From Nemertoderma westbladi (lineage: Eukaryota; Xenacoelomorpha; Nemertodermatida; Nemertodermatidae): DNA of 64,000 nt. Positions 10,201 through 22,067 of the stretch are shown here, piece by piece. Position numbers and translations under genes: made by a program. Location: the NCBI GenBank assembly GCA_032718475.1, contig JAUCBJ010008343.1, positions 1-64,000 of the forward strand, given 5' to 3'. Below the pieces are notes generated by a model, which had not been told where the DNA came from, searched no databases, and was given only the letters and a program-made list of their open reading frames with translations. Position 1 is the stretch's first letter, and each line of letters starts with the position of its first letter.

Positions 10201-10660
10201 AAGGTAAAATTGATGACTCTGAAACAACTTTATTTAAGTTGTATTTCTTTTTCGCATTATAAAATGCAGAGGCGAATTTTTCACGTGCGAGTGTGTCTAG
10301 ATCAACCAAATCATAAAATGGTATATCGCTTTCAACGTGACTGCTGGTCGAGCTGAATGGGTTGAATTCTAATGCATTCCTTCTGATGTTATTCTCATTA
10401 CAGATGGTTACTCCCGGAAATTCGATAAGAAATTCCTTTTTACTTTGAAAGGATACGGTTTTAGGCAAGTCTACATAGTCGATGAATAGCAAACAGACTT
10501 GTAGCAGATATCCGCTAAACCCACCCAGTAGCAACACCACCCATATATAGCGCCACAGACGGTTGGGTGGGTTAACAGCCCTCGGTGCCCCATGGAGGGT
10601 GACACCTTCAAAGAACTTACTGCATATTTTAGATAGCGGTTGGTTTTCAGATTTATTCAT
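7255..10660 (-). CDS. DEG/ENaC family sodium channel with LDLa modules (paralog A)
   Basis: Two exons on the minus strand: exon 1 at 10660-9728 and exon 2 at 8421-7255. They join in phase 0 across a GT-AG intron (donor CAG|GTACAG at 9727, acceptor CATAG|GTTTC at 8421), giving about 699 residues. Features: cytoplasmic His-Gly gating motif (residues 23-24), TM1 (about 37-59), post-TM1 FPGVTICNEN (81-90), an LDL-receptor class A module (about 166-202, ending CPNSKDEIGC), a second degenerate LDLa-like module (about 245-276), the Cys-rich extracellular core beginning GHQFSDMVLDCSF, and TM2 with the selectivity-filter triplet Gly-Met-Ser (about 649-651) in GLWIGMSLLTVFEF. DEG/ENaC channels are trimeric amiloride-sensitive cation channels of the plasma membrane; the ligand of this one is unknown. 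It is the intact founder-like member of three tandem paralogs. Confidence 0.92.
8821..9201 (-). mobile_element. 5'-truncated LINE 3' end inside intron of channel A
   Basis: On the minus strand this encodes the C-terminal piece of a non-LTR retrotransposon polyprotein (RLRFAGHCFRREDQPV ... LWQPHGVNKHGGQP). It is closely related to the plus-strand copies at 25.4-26.5 kb and 46.8-47.3 kb. The 3' tail is a short CTA-type run at 8821. The flanks carry a candidate 9-base target-site duplication, TGTAGGATA, at 8812-8820 and 9202-9210. Confidence 0.8.
9293..9368 (+). repeat. tRNA-derived SINE-like sequence
   Basis: An A-box-like TGGTCTAGTGG and a B-box GGTTCGACCCC at tRNA spacing, but no convincing cloverleaf acceptor stem. 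It is probably the head of a tRNA-derived SINE in the intron of channel A and not a functional tRNA gene. Confidence 0.55.
9454..9642. repeat. Three tandem copies of a 63-bp unit
   Basis: Exactly spaced copies starting at 9454, 9517 and 9580, beginning GGGAAACAGAGTGGAAGGGT, with only a few substitutions. It lies in the intron of channel A. Confidence 0.9.
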
Positions 10661-11157
10661 CTTTGGAATTGATCTTTCTGATAATCAGTATTAGCCACTG
10701 GACTTCTGCTGGTGGTAATTAATTCAATATTATTGAAATATTACAGTAGTAAATATGTAATAATGAAGTATGTTACTATTTTTACACAGTAAAAGAGTAA
10801 ACAATATCATAGTAGGCTTACATTACATTGAGCAGAAACAAGCCACTAAAGACTACTTTCTATTTCTAATCAATTGATTAATGGATTTAAACACAGCGGT
10901 TCTTGTGTTTGAAATTAATAAATTTTAGAATTAACAAGTATGTACATCATCAGGCCTATGTTTCTTGGATCATCATTGTCTATAAGATGCGCTAAAATAA
11001 TTCAGACTGCCAGATTTGTCATTTCAAATTTAAACAGCCAATGAAAACACATTTTCATAATTTTCCTGTTCCTTTTTTCCAATATATTTGCATTTTAAAA
11101 TCACACCCCGCCAACAATTTCGGGATCTCTTACTTAATTTTGTGTTTCTAGTCAATA
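10661..11157. promoter_or_regulatory. 5' flank of channel A, conserved with paralog B
   Basis: Sequence upstream of the start codon is recognisably similar to 32702-33120 upstream of paralog B. Both have TTGATCTTTCTG close to the ATG, TCAATATTATTGAAATATTA next, and a TTAGAAT block about 270-420 bases out. This is consistent with a shared promoter and 5' UTR. Core promoter elements were not resolved. Confidence 0.4.
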
Positions 11158-13870
11158 TTTTATAGCGCACCAACTCTGTTATGTTTTATGCACGAACTAA
11201 CTAACTATGTTATGTTTTATAGCGCACCAACTCTGTTATGTTTTATGCACGAACTAACTAACTATGTTATGTTTTATAGCGCACCAACTCTGTTATGTTT
11301 TATGCACGAACTAACTAACTATGTTATGTTTTATAGCGCACCAACTCTGTTATGTTTTATGCACGAACTAACTAACTATGTTATGTTTTATAGCGCACCA
11401 ACTCTGTTATGTTTTATGCACGAACTAACTAACTATGTTATGTTTTATAGCGCACCAACTCTGTTATGTTTTATGCACGAACTAACTAACTATGTTATGT
11501 TTTATAGCGCACCAACTCTGTTATGTTTTATGCACGAACTAACTAACTATGTTATGTTTTATAGCGCACCAACTCTGTTATGTTTTATGCACGAACTAAC
11601 TAACTATGTTATGTTTTATAGCGCACCAACTCTGTTATGTTTTATGCACGAACTAACTAACTATGTTATGTTTTATAGCGCACCAACTCTGTTATGTTTT
11701 ATGCACGAACTAACTAACTATGTTATGTTTTATAGCGCACCAACTCTGTTATGTTTTATGCACGAACTAACTAACTATGTTATGTTTTATAGCGCACCAA
11801 CTCTGTTATGTTTTATGCACGAACTAACTAACTATGTTATGTTTTATAGCGCACCAACTCTGTTATGTTTTATGCACGAACTAACTAACTATGTTATGTT
11901 TTATAGCGCACCAACTCTGTTATGTTTTATGCACGAACTAACTAACTATGTTATGTTTTATAGCGCACCAACTCTGTTATGTTTTATGCACGAACTAACT
12001 AACTATGTTATGTTTTATAGCGCACCAACTCTGTTATGTTTTATGCACGAACTAACTAACTATGTTATGTTTTATAGCGCACCAACTCTGTTATGTTTTA
12101 TGCACGAACTAACTAACTATGTTATGTTTTATAGCGCACCAACTCTGTTATGTTTTATGCACGAACTAACTAACTATGTTATGTTTTATAGCGCACCAAC
12201 TCTGTTATGTTTTATGCACGAACTAACTAACTATGTTATGTTTTATAGCGCACCAACTCTGTTATGTTTTATGCACGAACTAACTAACTATGTTATGTTT
12301 TATAGCGCACCAACTCTGTTATGTTTTATGCACGAACTAACTAACTATGTTATGTTTTATAGCGCACCAACTCTGTTATGTTTTATGCACGAACTAACTA
12401 ACTATGTTATGTTTTATAGCGCACCAACTCTGTTATGTTTTATGCACGAACTAACTAACTATGTTATGTTTTATAGCGCACCAACTCTGTTATGTTTTAT
12501 GCACGAACTAACTAACTATGTTATGTTTTATAGCGCACCAACTCTGTTATGTTTTATGCACGAACTAACTAACTATGTTATGTTTTATAGCGCACCAACT
12601 CTGTTATGTTTTATGCACGAACTAACTAACTATGTTATGTTTTATAGCGCACCAACTCTGTTATGTTTTATGCACGAACTAACTAACTATGTTATGTTTT
12701 ATAGCGCACCAACTCTGTTATGTTTTATGCACGAACTAACTAACTATGTTATGTTTTATAGCGCACCAACTCTGTTATGTTTTATGCACGAACTAACTAA
12801 CTATGTTATGTTTTATAGCGCACCAACTCTGTTATGTTTTATGCACGAACTAACTAACTATGTTATGTTTTATAGCGCACCAACTCTGTTATGTTTTATG
12901 CACGAACTAACTAACTATGTTATGTTTTATAGCGCACCAACTCTGTTATGTTTTATGCACGAACTAACTAACTATGTTATGTTTTATAGCGCACCAACTC
13001 TGTTATGTTTTATGCACGAACTAACTAACTATGTTATGTTTTATAGCGCACCAACTCTGTTATGTTTTATGCACGAACTAACTAACTATGTTATGTTTTA
13101 TAGCGCACCAACTCTGTTATGTTTTATGCACGAACTAACTAACTATGTTATGTTTTATAGCGCACCAACTCTGTTATGTTTTATGCACGAACTAACTAAC
13201 TATGTTATGTTTTATAGCGCACCAACTCTGTTATGTTTTATGCACGAACTAACTAACTATGTTATGTTTTATAGCGCACCAACTCTGTTATGTTTTATGC
13301 ACGAACTAACTAACTATGTTATGTTTTATAGCGCACCAACTCTGTTATGTTTTATGCACGAACTAACTAACTATGTTATGTTTTATAGCGCACCAACTCT
13401 GTTATGTTTTATGCACGAACTAACTAACTATGTTATGTTTTATAGCGCACCAACTCTGTTATGTTTTATGCACGAACTAACTAACTATGTTATGTTTTAT
13501 AGCGCACCAACTCTGTTATGTTTTATGCACGAACTAACTAACTATGTTATGTTTTATAGCGCACCAACTCTGTTATGTTTTATGCACGAACTAACTAACT
13601 ATGTTATGTTTTATAGCGCACCAACTCTGTTATGTTTTATGCACGAACTAACTAACTATGTTATGTTTTATAGCGCACCAACTCTGTTATGTTTTATGCA
13701 CGAACTAACTAACTATGTTATGTTTTATAGCGCACCAACTCTGTTATGTTTTATGCACGAACTAACTAACTATGTTATGTTTTATAGCGCACCAACTCTG
13801 TTATGTTTTATGCACGAACTAACTAACTATGTTATGTTTTATAGCGCACCAACTCTGTTATGTTTTATGC
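11158..13870. repeat. 57-bp satellite, about 47 near-identical copies
   Basis: A 57-base unit (starting ATGCACGAACTAACTAACTA) is repeated about 47 times with no substitutions noticed on reading. The unit is itself a diverged dimer: TATGTTATGTTTTATAGCGC and CTCTGTTATGTTTTATGCAC halves. Because 57 is a multiple of three and one frame lacks stops, an 895-codon frame runs through. It begins and ends within the repeat and is not taken as a gene. The array starts about 500 bp upstream of the channel A start codon. Confidence 0.97.
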
Positions 13871-14946
13871 TGTAATGCGATCGCGATGTGAGGCCTTTAA
13901 CTACAATCTAACTGCATATTATATCTCATTATTTCAGAGTCCTAATGGTAGCTGTTGATATTTTATTAGATTACCGGTACAGCGTACAGGTTATTTAAGT
14001 TATTTTATGAGATATTTACCCTAGAGACAAGGGATAGGTGGAATTTGTGACAAAGGCAATTTTTTTTTATTTCTCGTAAATAATACTTTATCTAAATGAC
14101 CTGGCAATAAGAAAGTTATTACCCATTCAATATTGTCAGCTAGTTACAGTATAAATTTATTTGGAGGATTTTCTAAGCATAATAGTCAGACAAAAAAATA
14201 TTTCTACAGGGTATAACCCTACTACTAAGTATTAATGTTAATTGAAAAGTTTTTAATAATTCTGATAAGAAAACGACCCGAAAGCGAAATTATTTACAAC
14301 ATGTAAATTGAACACTTGAGTAAATTTCAGCTCGACATTGGAAGTCATGCTGTATTTTATTAGCTGATTAGTCTGACTACAACTGCAGACAAGTATGCCT
14401 AATACACTAATATCATTGGCCAGTAGGCTATCCTCTGCAGGCCTCTAAAAGTTAACTTCAAGAATGCCCACTGGTAATTGACTCGAATTCTTCTGATTAG
14501 GCCCGAACGTTTCCACTGTGAGACGAAACCTACCCATCAGCTAACGGCCGTCAGCTGATCACTGATTGCATGCAACATATAGGTCTCGGATGCTTTTTAA
14601 ATCGTCTACTGCTGTACATACCTACCGGCAGGGTTTTTTATTTTTAACTTAACTCGCTGCTTGTCTAAATAAATTAAAACGAGTAATACTAAACTAATGT
14701 TTTTAAATGATAATAGTCTATTATTGCCACTGGATGTTTTGTATTTGTGACAATCATTGTTTGGGTTTTCGGAGTTGGTGATTTCATTTCCGACGACATT
14801 TTAATGTTTTACAGTAATCAAGTCGGTCAATCTGACGGTCTGTCTTTCTTAAATTTTGACTGACAATTGGAGTGACAAACTGGTAGACGGAAAGACAGAT
14901 ATAATATAATAACTCAATAACTAAAAAATATCTCGCTAAGCCTAAG

Positions 14947-14980
<34 letters not shown>

Positions 14981-15720
14981 TAAATCTAATAATTGACTAC
15001 CAGTGGTAGTGGATGCAAAATCTTCCAAACATTAGAACGCTAAATATTATTTATTTAATTACTAATAGCGGTATTAATAATATTAATAGAGGCCTAATAA
15101 TTATCGTAATAGTAAAAAGGGCTGTTAGCAATGTTGCTGACCTTTTTACAGGTGTGCACCGATTTATGCATTTTAAATAATTCAAGTTACTTTATTTATA
15201 TGTACGAAGTTGCAGTAATGTATTATTATTACCTATTCCTATTATTGTCCAGCTGGATATGCTTACTGTATTATATTATATTATATTAAATGAGAAACGG
15301 CATCTAATAAGAAATGACGGACGCGCTCGAAATGGCAAGCAGATGGTGTCCCTGGGATAATATGTTAATATGCTAATAAATTATATGCGAATTCAGGCGT
15401 AACATCAAATTAAACCCTAGAGGCATTCTGTTCCCCCAAACTTCATTATAAACTGTCTATTTCAAACATCACAGCTACAGTATAACGAGGTTAATGAGAG
15501 GTTACAGTACATACACACACACACACACACACATACCCCAATCAAGAGCTTCAAAATCTTCAATATATCTGCGTACCCCCCTACGCACACCTGAATAATA
15601 TGAAATACACAATCAACCAGGCAGGCGAGGCGCTTTAGTCCACCCAACTAACCCATTATTTATTTCCCTGTCTTATTTTTCTCCTACAATATATTATTTT
15701 TGGTTTTAACTCTTTTACCT

Positions 15721-15800
15721 GAGCTGCTAGCCGGAGCGGTTAAAGCGTCACAGAGTTCCAACCTGGAGGCCACCAGTTTGATCCCCCTGGTGGAACGAAA
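15721..15800 (+). repeat. tRNA-derived SINE-like sequence
   Basis: An A-box-like TAGCCGGAGCGGTTAA and a B-box-like AGTTTGATCCCC about 45 bases later. This spacing suggests an RNA polymerase III promoter of tRNA origin. No complete tRNA fold was found. Confidence 0.45.
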
Positions 15801-16404
15801 GTTATAATAATTTACCTTGACATACTAAGTTAGTTCAATATTCAATGTTTAATGTGTATTTTAATTTAGTTATGCGATCTGAAGTTTTACCCGGTGTAGA
15901 GATTAAATATGTTATAAATCGATATTATATTTGTCTGAACAAAGGGTGTTATAAACCTCAGTGGACACAAATAAGAAGTATTATAAGTATAACATGAGCC
16001 AAATAATGATAATGTTTCCCAAGTACACCATTAATAAGGTATTTGTTACTTTGCTGTCCTGAGTGAAATTTAATTTGTTTAGGTGAAACGTTTGGCTTTG
16101 TAATATTATGTAAAAATACCCAATTAAACGTGCTTATTTTCAAAACACAGAAGTCTCAAAAACACTTTTCATAAAAACTAATGTCATAAAAAATATTTTA
16201 TAGGCTCATATCGCAATGATATTTTAAATAGAAGACCTAATGATTGAGTAATGTAGCTAGCTAATTACGCTATTAGTCGGGAAAATTCCCTATTTAAATC
16301 CGTAGATTAGGTTTATAACTAACTAACTTGATTTGCATTTAATGTTATAGTATTGGCCTCATGGCTCGCGTTTTATATTGATTTTTTTATTGATTCCACA
16401 TCGT

Positions 16405-16690
16405 ATAATCTCCAGTTCTAGTGGTCGTATGAAGTTCATTTTAGGCTCGTTAGTTGTTTTCTCAGACAACAAAGTTACCATTTGGTTTTGAAATCTCTTG
16501 AAAGATCGCTGAGCAATCAAAACTTGAAAAAATTTGCAAAGCTTATTTTTCCCAAATTTATGATATGTTGCATCACAACCATTTTATCTTAAATCAAATG
16601 TTAACTTTGTTCTCTGGGAAAAGATCTTTCGAATGAGCCTAAAATAAACTTCGTACGACCACTAGAACTGAAGATTATACATTTTGAAGA
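16405..16690. mobile_element. Inverted-repeat (MITE-like) hairpin
   Basis: The left arm from 16409 (TATAATCTCCAGTTCTAGTG ...) matches the reverse complement of 16610-16676 for about 65 bases with few differences, through TTTTAGGCTCG/CGAGCCTAAAA. The arms are separated by a diverged inner section. The layout fits a short non-autonomous inverted-repeat element. Target duplication not identified. Confidence 0.65.
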
Positions 16691-17159
16691 TCACCGAAGA
16701 GCGATAAGTTTATTCCGTGTAATTCCGCATTGACTGCAGATGCAGAAGTCATTAAATTGAGTCCCGTCATTGTTCTGGAGACTTGAAGTTGTCTTACAAG
16801 CTTACTAGTAGGTCCAATAATCATAAAAATTCCTTCACTATTAAAATTGTATGATCTTTCTCATGGAGACATGAAGTGGGCACCGTGACGGGATCCTAGT
16901 CGGCTGAAGATCCCGACCAGTGTTTGTCTCGTGTATATACGCATCGCCGCGTCCACCCAGTGAATGGAATAGACTGAAGGGCCAAGGCTGGTTAAATAAC
17001 AGAGTTTTGTTTATCGTTATTGATAATGTCTGATATATAAGTACTGGTAAAGTACAGCACAATTAGTATAGCACAATGGATATAGCAGTAATGACGATGG
17101 TTTAAACCGTTTGACTTCTACACTCTATAATAGCCAACTGAATATAATTAACATCGAGT

Positions 17160-18189
17160 AACGGTTATATACTTATTGCTTAGAAGGTTACACCTCTACC
17201 TACACTTGACCTACCAATAGATGCGCGCTAATTGATGGTGTGCTGCCCCACCATTGGTTGGTTTACCCTTTGGCCACTCCCTATCTCCTCTGGCCCTATG
17301 CTGGCTTCAACCTGAGATATGTTGCTATCTATCTCCAACTGGCACTATATTGCCCTGTTCCCTTCTGGTATGCAATATTATGTTGGATAATATTGCATAC
17401 TTAATCGTAATTCGTAAATCATAATTCCTCATTTTCTCACTGGGTGGTGCAGCAGATTGGATTAGCTAACACTCCCCCCCCCATGCTATATTCCCAGTGA
17501 AAAGATAGCATCAACCTAATAGTGCACTCCATTCTGCTGGAATCCAATCTAATATTGGATGTGGGGTGGAATACTCTTTTCTGGGGCCAGTTTTCCAGAC
17601 TCGCCCCTCTGGGTCTGGTCTCACTACCCACCCTTGGTACATCTGCGAGCTAAGTTGTACCAAGGCATCTGGCGTCTCTATTTAGACAATCGCCTCTCCT
17701 CCTCTCTCAATTTTGCTTGGATATTATCATCCAGTTTATCCACCACCTTCACACCTCATTAGTCCCATAGGACTCATCCTCCACCCGGCTCGCTCCCCAC
17801 ACTTGAATTTCGCGCTCTATACCCTTCCTCAAACTCCCTAGCCTCATCATCACACCCCCTTTTTGCTCAACCCCATTTTACTCTCACTCTCTATACTCCT
17901 GTCAGGACCCCACAATCTTGCATACATGCGCTGTATATGCGTTAAGTGGGTCCTTTGTCTCGTCCTCCTGTTTCAGTCAATGAGTTCCCCATCCCAGTAG
18001 CTAATTAATTGGAAAAAGTTACATCTGACTATCGTATGTACATGGTGTTTATTATAAATCTACATAGTATTACACTTTTCGGTTGGTCATATACATATGC
18101 GTAATTTTTACTTATTTATAAAAAATATGAGTCTTGAGTATTAGTTAGTTCAGTCCTTGTGGTGCCTTCCAGGCATATGAATAGTCTAA
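17160..18189. other. Unidentified region, pyrimidine-rich on the plus strand
   Basis: Base composition changes here from AT-rich to C/T-rich and GC-richer, like the decayed gene that follows. It may be the 3' part of that element. A perfect hairpin lies at 17372-17401 (TGCAATATTA ... TAATATTGCA). No protein family was recognised in either strand. Confidence 0.4.
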
Positions 18190-21100
18190 TATTAATCTCA
18201 AAGTTAAAGCTTCCCTTTTCCTTAAACCTTTTAAAACTTTTCCTCTGGAAGCCATCTCATCTCCTTGCCCCTCTCGTCGTCCTGTCTTGGGCATTTCTTC
18301 TCCTCCTGTTTGCTCTTCAACGCATTCATCAGCGCCAATACAGCTTTGCCAATCCCCGTAGTTTGATCTTTGGGTGTGGCCATTATCATTTTGCGGTATC
18401 ATTTTGCTGGCAGTCCTACTGAGTGTCCCTCCTGCTTTCCTCTGGTAGTGTCCCACATGATGATCTTCATGGCACATGGTATGTGTTCTGCCAGAAAGTT
18501 TCTAAACTCCATCCTATTCTCCGGTGACCACCTGTCAAGGTACCATTGGGTGTTAATAACCCCTCCGTGTGATGCCGTCGTTGCTACCTCTTGGTAGGTG
18601 AATGGCAGTCTTCTCCTAGTAATCTCTTGGTTAATGTTAAAGAATCCCCCCGGAACTCCTGGGCCTTCATCCTCTGTCTGGTCATGACACCAAAGTCGGC
18701 CCAGTCCTCATAGATACGAAACTTTTCTTCGTCGTCCATCCAATCACATTGAAGCTCGAAGTGTCCTCTAAATCTACACTTACTACACCTGTGATGTAAC
18801 TTTGGACATGCGCCCATCCTTTGGGTGGAGTCATGGCAGTACAGACATGTCGCTTCCTTCTCATAGCGATACAGACATTTCTTCTGCTGGTGGGTTAATC
18901 GCCCACAATAATCGCAGCTGTCTATTACAGTCTGCCTCCCGAACTCGTCCTTGGCTCCACACAACCGTCTGGGTCTGTGGAGTCACTGATACGTGAACAT
19001 CTCCACGTTATTCGTCTCTACCCATGTCGATGTCTCCTCCTTCTCTCAGCATCGGCTCCCCAAATATCACTCCGGGTGCTGCACCCGGTTGCTAGCCTAG
19101 TCGGATCGCATCCACCGAGAAATTCGTTGCCAGCTCTCCATGCTCCCAGACTTGCTTACTTGGGGATCCCAGAAGGTTCTCGCCCCACTGGCTGTCACCA
19201 CCCGCCCATCCAGCCAGTCCGTGTCCACCCGACCAATCCTCTTTATTGGTGGCATCTCCCTGAACTCATCTTCTTCCGTCTCCTCTACCACAAGCGGTTC
19301 CAAGCCCGGGATCGCAATTAATTTAACATGTCCCTTCCCAGCCTGGTACTCGCCTGTAATTCTCCAAGTCTTCCGCCGTTCTCGGTCTCTTCCTCTTAAA
19401 ATCACCCTTGGACCCCCCGGGTATCAGCATTCTCTGCAATCCAGATGTCGACTGTATCAGTGATCCCTCCATCCACTCTATCTCATCCTCTAGCCGAAAC
19501 TTGCCTGAGGTCTCCGAGCCCCATCTCAACTCATCCAAATCCTGGGCTTTGAAATCATAATCCCCTCCTCTTTCTGCTGCCTCTCTACCTGCTGCCTCTC
19601 TCCTCTCTTTCCTAGCAGCCTCTTCTTCCCTCCTTTCTTCCTCCCTATCCACCTCATATTCTTGAAGGAATTAAGTCAAAGTATCTCCCCGCAGTCATGA
19701 CTTTTGTGGACTTCAAGAAGGCATTCGACTCCATCCATAGAGGTAAAATGCTTGAAATCCTAAGAGCTTATGGAATACCAGAAGTAATTGTTGCAGGCAT
19801 TGGATTGTTATATTGTGACACAGAAGCGCAGGTACTCTCACCAGATGGTGAAACTGAGTTTTTCTCAATCCTGGCTGGCATACTGCAAGGTGACACATTA
19901 GCACCATTACTATTTGTAATTGTGCTGGATGACGCAATGAGGATGGCCACAAAGGGTGAAGATCTGGGATTCACACTTCAAGAACGCAGAAGTAGTACAT
20001 ATCCGGCAACTACAGTCACAGACACCAACTTTGCGGATGACATCGCCCTGCTCTCTAATACGCTAGCAGATGCACAGCTTCTACTAAATAAAGTGGAGAG
20101 GGCTGCTAAGGAGGTTGGATTGCATATAAATGCTACCAAGACCAAATTCATGACCTTTAATGTTGATGGAAACTTGACAACCATTGATAATAATCAACTA
20201 AGGAAGGTCGATGACTTCCAGTGCCTTGGATCATGGATAGAGAGTAGCAAAAAGGACATAGAAGTTAGGAAAGCAAAGGCTTGGGTAGCTCTATCAAAAT
20301 TGGATACCATCTGGAAATCAGATCTCTCCAGGCACCTGAAGACTAAGTTCTTTCGAGCCACAGTGGAAAGGGTATTTTTATACGGGGGTGAGACCTGGAC
20401 ACTGACTAAATCACTTGAACAACGAATTGATGGTTGCTACACAAGACTATTAAGGGCAGCCCTAAACATCAGCTGGAGACAACACATGACAAACGCCGAG
20501 CTTTTGGTACAATACCACCTGTATCAACCACCCTCCATGAACGCAGATTAAGATTCAGTGGGCACTGCTGGCGAAGTAAAGACGAGGTCATACCAGATCT
20601 ACTTCTCTGGCAACCAACTCATGGAAAGCGTAGTCGTGGATGACCGGTCATATCATATATAGATCAACTTGAAAGGGATACTGAACTTGGGAGAAACGAA
20701 ATTGCGACAACTATGGAGAATCGGGAAGTCAGGAAGGATCTCATTTCCACTCTCCGAGTTCGCTCGACCTACTAGTAGTAGTAGTAGTATCCGCCAATCC
20801 GTCGATACGGTGTGTGTACTTCTCTGCCCACCAGATGTTGGGTATTGTAATACACCAACTCTCCCTTCTGCCCTGGGTGGTCTACAAGACCTTCGAAGGC
20901 GATTCTAAAGGCTCTTCTGTTGTTCAGAGGTGCTCCCATCAGTAGAAATGCTGTCAGCTCTCTGCCGATGACCACCATCATGAATAGGTTCACTGCACCG
21001 CATCCGGTAAACAGTTCAGCGTCATTCCATCTTTCTTCCCGTAGGTCCCCAGATTGAACAGAAAAATATCTCCGTTCGGTGCCGCTAGATGCAGCAATAT

Positions 21101-21545
21101 AGTTCTACCCGACCCCTTTGACCCCTTCCTCGTCTCATCGTCATCTAAAACCATATATCCCCCCCTCTCTACCGATTCGACAAACTTCCTCCATTCCTTC
21201 TTAGCTGGTTCCCTCGCATACCTTTGAATCCCAAAGGAACTTTCCACCTCCTTCACGACATAACAAAGATGTTCGTTGATCGTATTATCCAACAATGGCA
21301 TTCCGTAGGTTTCAACTAATCGTCATTCGTGCATACCTCTAAACTGATTGTGTAACACGTACGCTTTATGACTCTTAGGAAGTCGATCGTAATACTTCCT
21401 CATCTTATTCTCCATATGTCTCTGCGTGAAATCGACTAACAACTCACTCTCGCTCTTTTCCGACTTCCTCCTCTTGACTAACTCTTGACTCTTGACTAAC
21501 TCTTGACTCTCCGCAATCCCGATTTCTCTCTCTCACCGAACTGGT
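18190..21545 (-). pseudogene. Decayed zinc-knuckle protein gene, interrupted by a LINE
   Basis: On the minus strand, pieces of one protein can be followed in order through several frame changes and at least one in-frame TGA (near 21330). 21545-20990: Lys/Glu-rich start, then YMVLDDDETRKGSKG...GRTILLHLAAPNGDIFLFN, which weakly resembles the first strands of a DEDD 3'-5' exonuclease. 20990-20790: LLMGAPLNNRRAFRIAFEG. Then the LINE at 19654-20788. Then 19652-19097: a Glu/Arg/Ala-rich helix followed by GHVKLIAIPGLEPLVVEE. 18964-18584: three Cys/His knuckles (CDYCGRLTHQQKKC, CLYCHD, CSKCRFRGHFELQC). 18480-18190: a Lys/Glu-rich tail ending MRWLPEEKF. It is intronless in appearance and GC-richer than its surroundings, suggesting a gag-like or element-borne gene. 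No family was recognised with confidence. Confidence 0.6.
19654..20788 (+). mobile_element. 5'-truncated LINE with reverse transcriptase fragment
   Basis: An open stretch from about 19655 gives the palm of a non-LTR reverse transcriptase: FVDFKKAFDSIHRG, GILQGDTLAPLLFVIV and the catalytic FADDIALLS (Asp-Asp). A frameshift near 20520 follows, then the C-terminal RRLRFSGHCWRSKDEV ... LLWQPTHGKRSRG. The 3' end is a TAG-trinucleotide tail (20770-20785). The insertion splits the minus-strand decayed gene. The flanks share TATCC(A/G)CC (about 19646-19653 and 20786-20793), a possible target-site duplication. The clade was not assigned. Confidence 0.85.
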
Positions 21546-22067
21546 GGTGCCTTGCAAAGGCTCAGTAGGGCAAGAGATAACTAATTTCAGTTTCAATCAG
21601 TATTAAATCAGCGATGGCCTACCTTTTATTTACTTTTATCTCCCTTTTATACAATTCATTTTTGGTTACGTGTCAATTTCTCCTACTTTCGCAATTTTGT
21701 CCGATACTTTTTAATTATGTTTCTAGAATTTTTAATTTTCAGTTATTACGATTTCTTCACCTTGCTGTAATTATTTATCCATACATCTTTGCTACTTATT
21801 AAGTAGCACCTCATCAGTTAATTACTTCGTAAGTAATTCATCACTACTTATTGTATGTTTACAGAGAAGACTAGCTACAATTTTCCTATTGTTATACTAA
21901 CTTTCCACCAGACAGCTTTCTGGGTCTGTAACAAGTCTGCACTCTGGGCTATGCACTATAATAGTTTAATTCGTGCGGCCTACACTATCTATCCTATCAC
22001 GCCTACATATCCCCCTCAACTCCTCACGTTGCGCCCTCAGTGCCCACTATAGTACGTTTTATGTACT
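21546..22067. other. Non-coding AT-rich region
   Basis: No gene was recognised. A small hairpin, TGCTACTTATTAAGTAGCA, lies near 21790-21808. Confidence 0.5.

Larger units (their letters stand above)
13871..17159. other. Non-coding region with simple repeats
   Basis: No credible gene. It contains a run of 31 C (14947-14977), a (CA)10 microsatellite (15513-15532), a SINE-like sequence near 15.7 kb and an inverted repeat near 16.4-16.7 kb (entered separately). Short frames have no recognisable domains. Confidence 0.55.

Noticed and set aside
11188-13875. 895-residue open frame made of a 19-residue repeat
   Set aside because: It is fully explained by a 57-base satellite unit with one stop-free frame. 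It starts and ends inside the repeat, has no unique sequence and no gene signals.
16841-17062. Minus-strand 73-residue frame
   Set aside because: No domain, no conserved neighbour, and composition matches the surrounding non-coding DNA.
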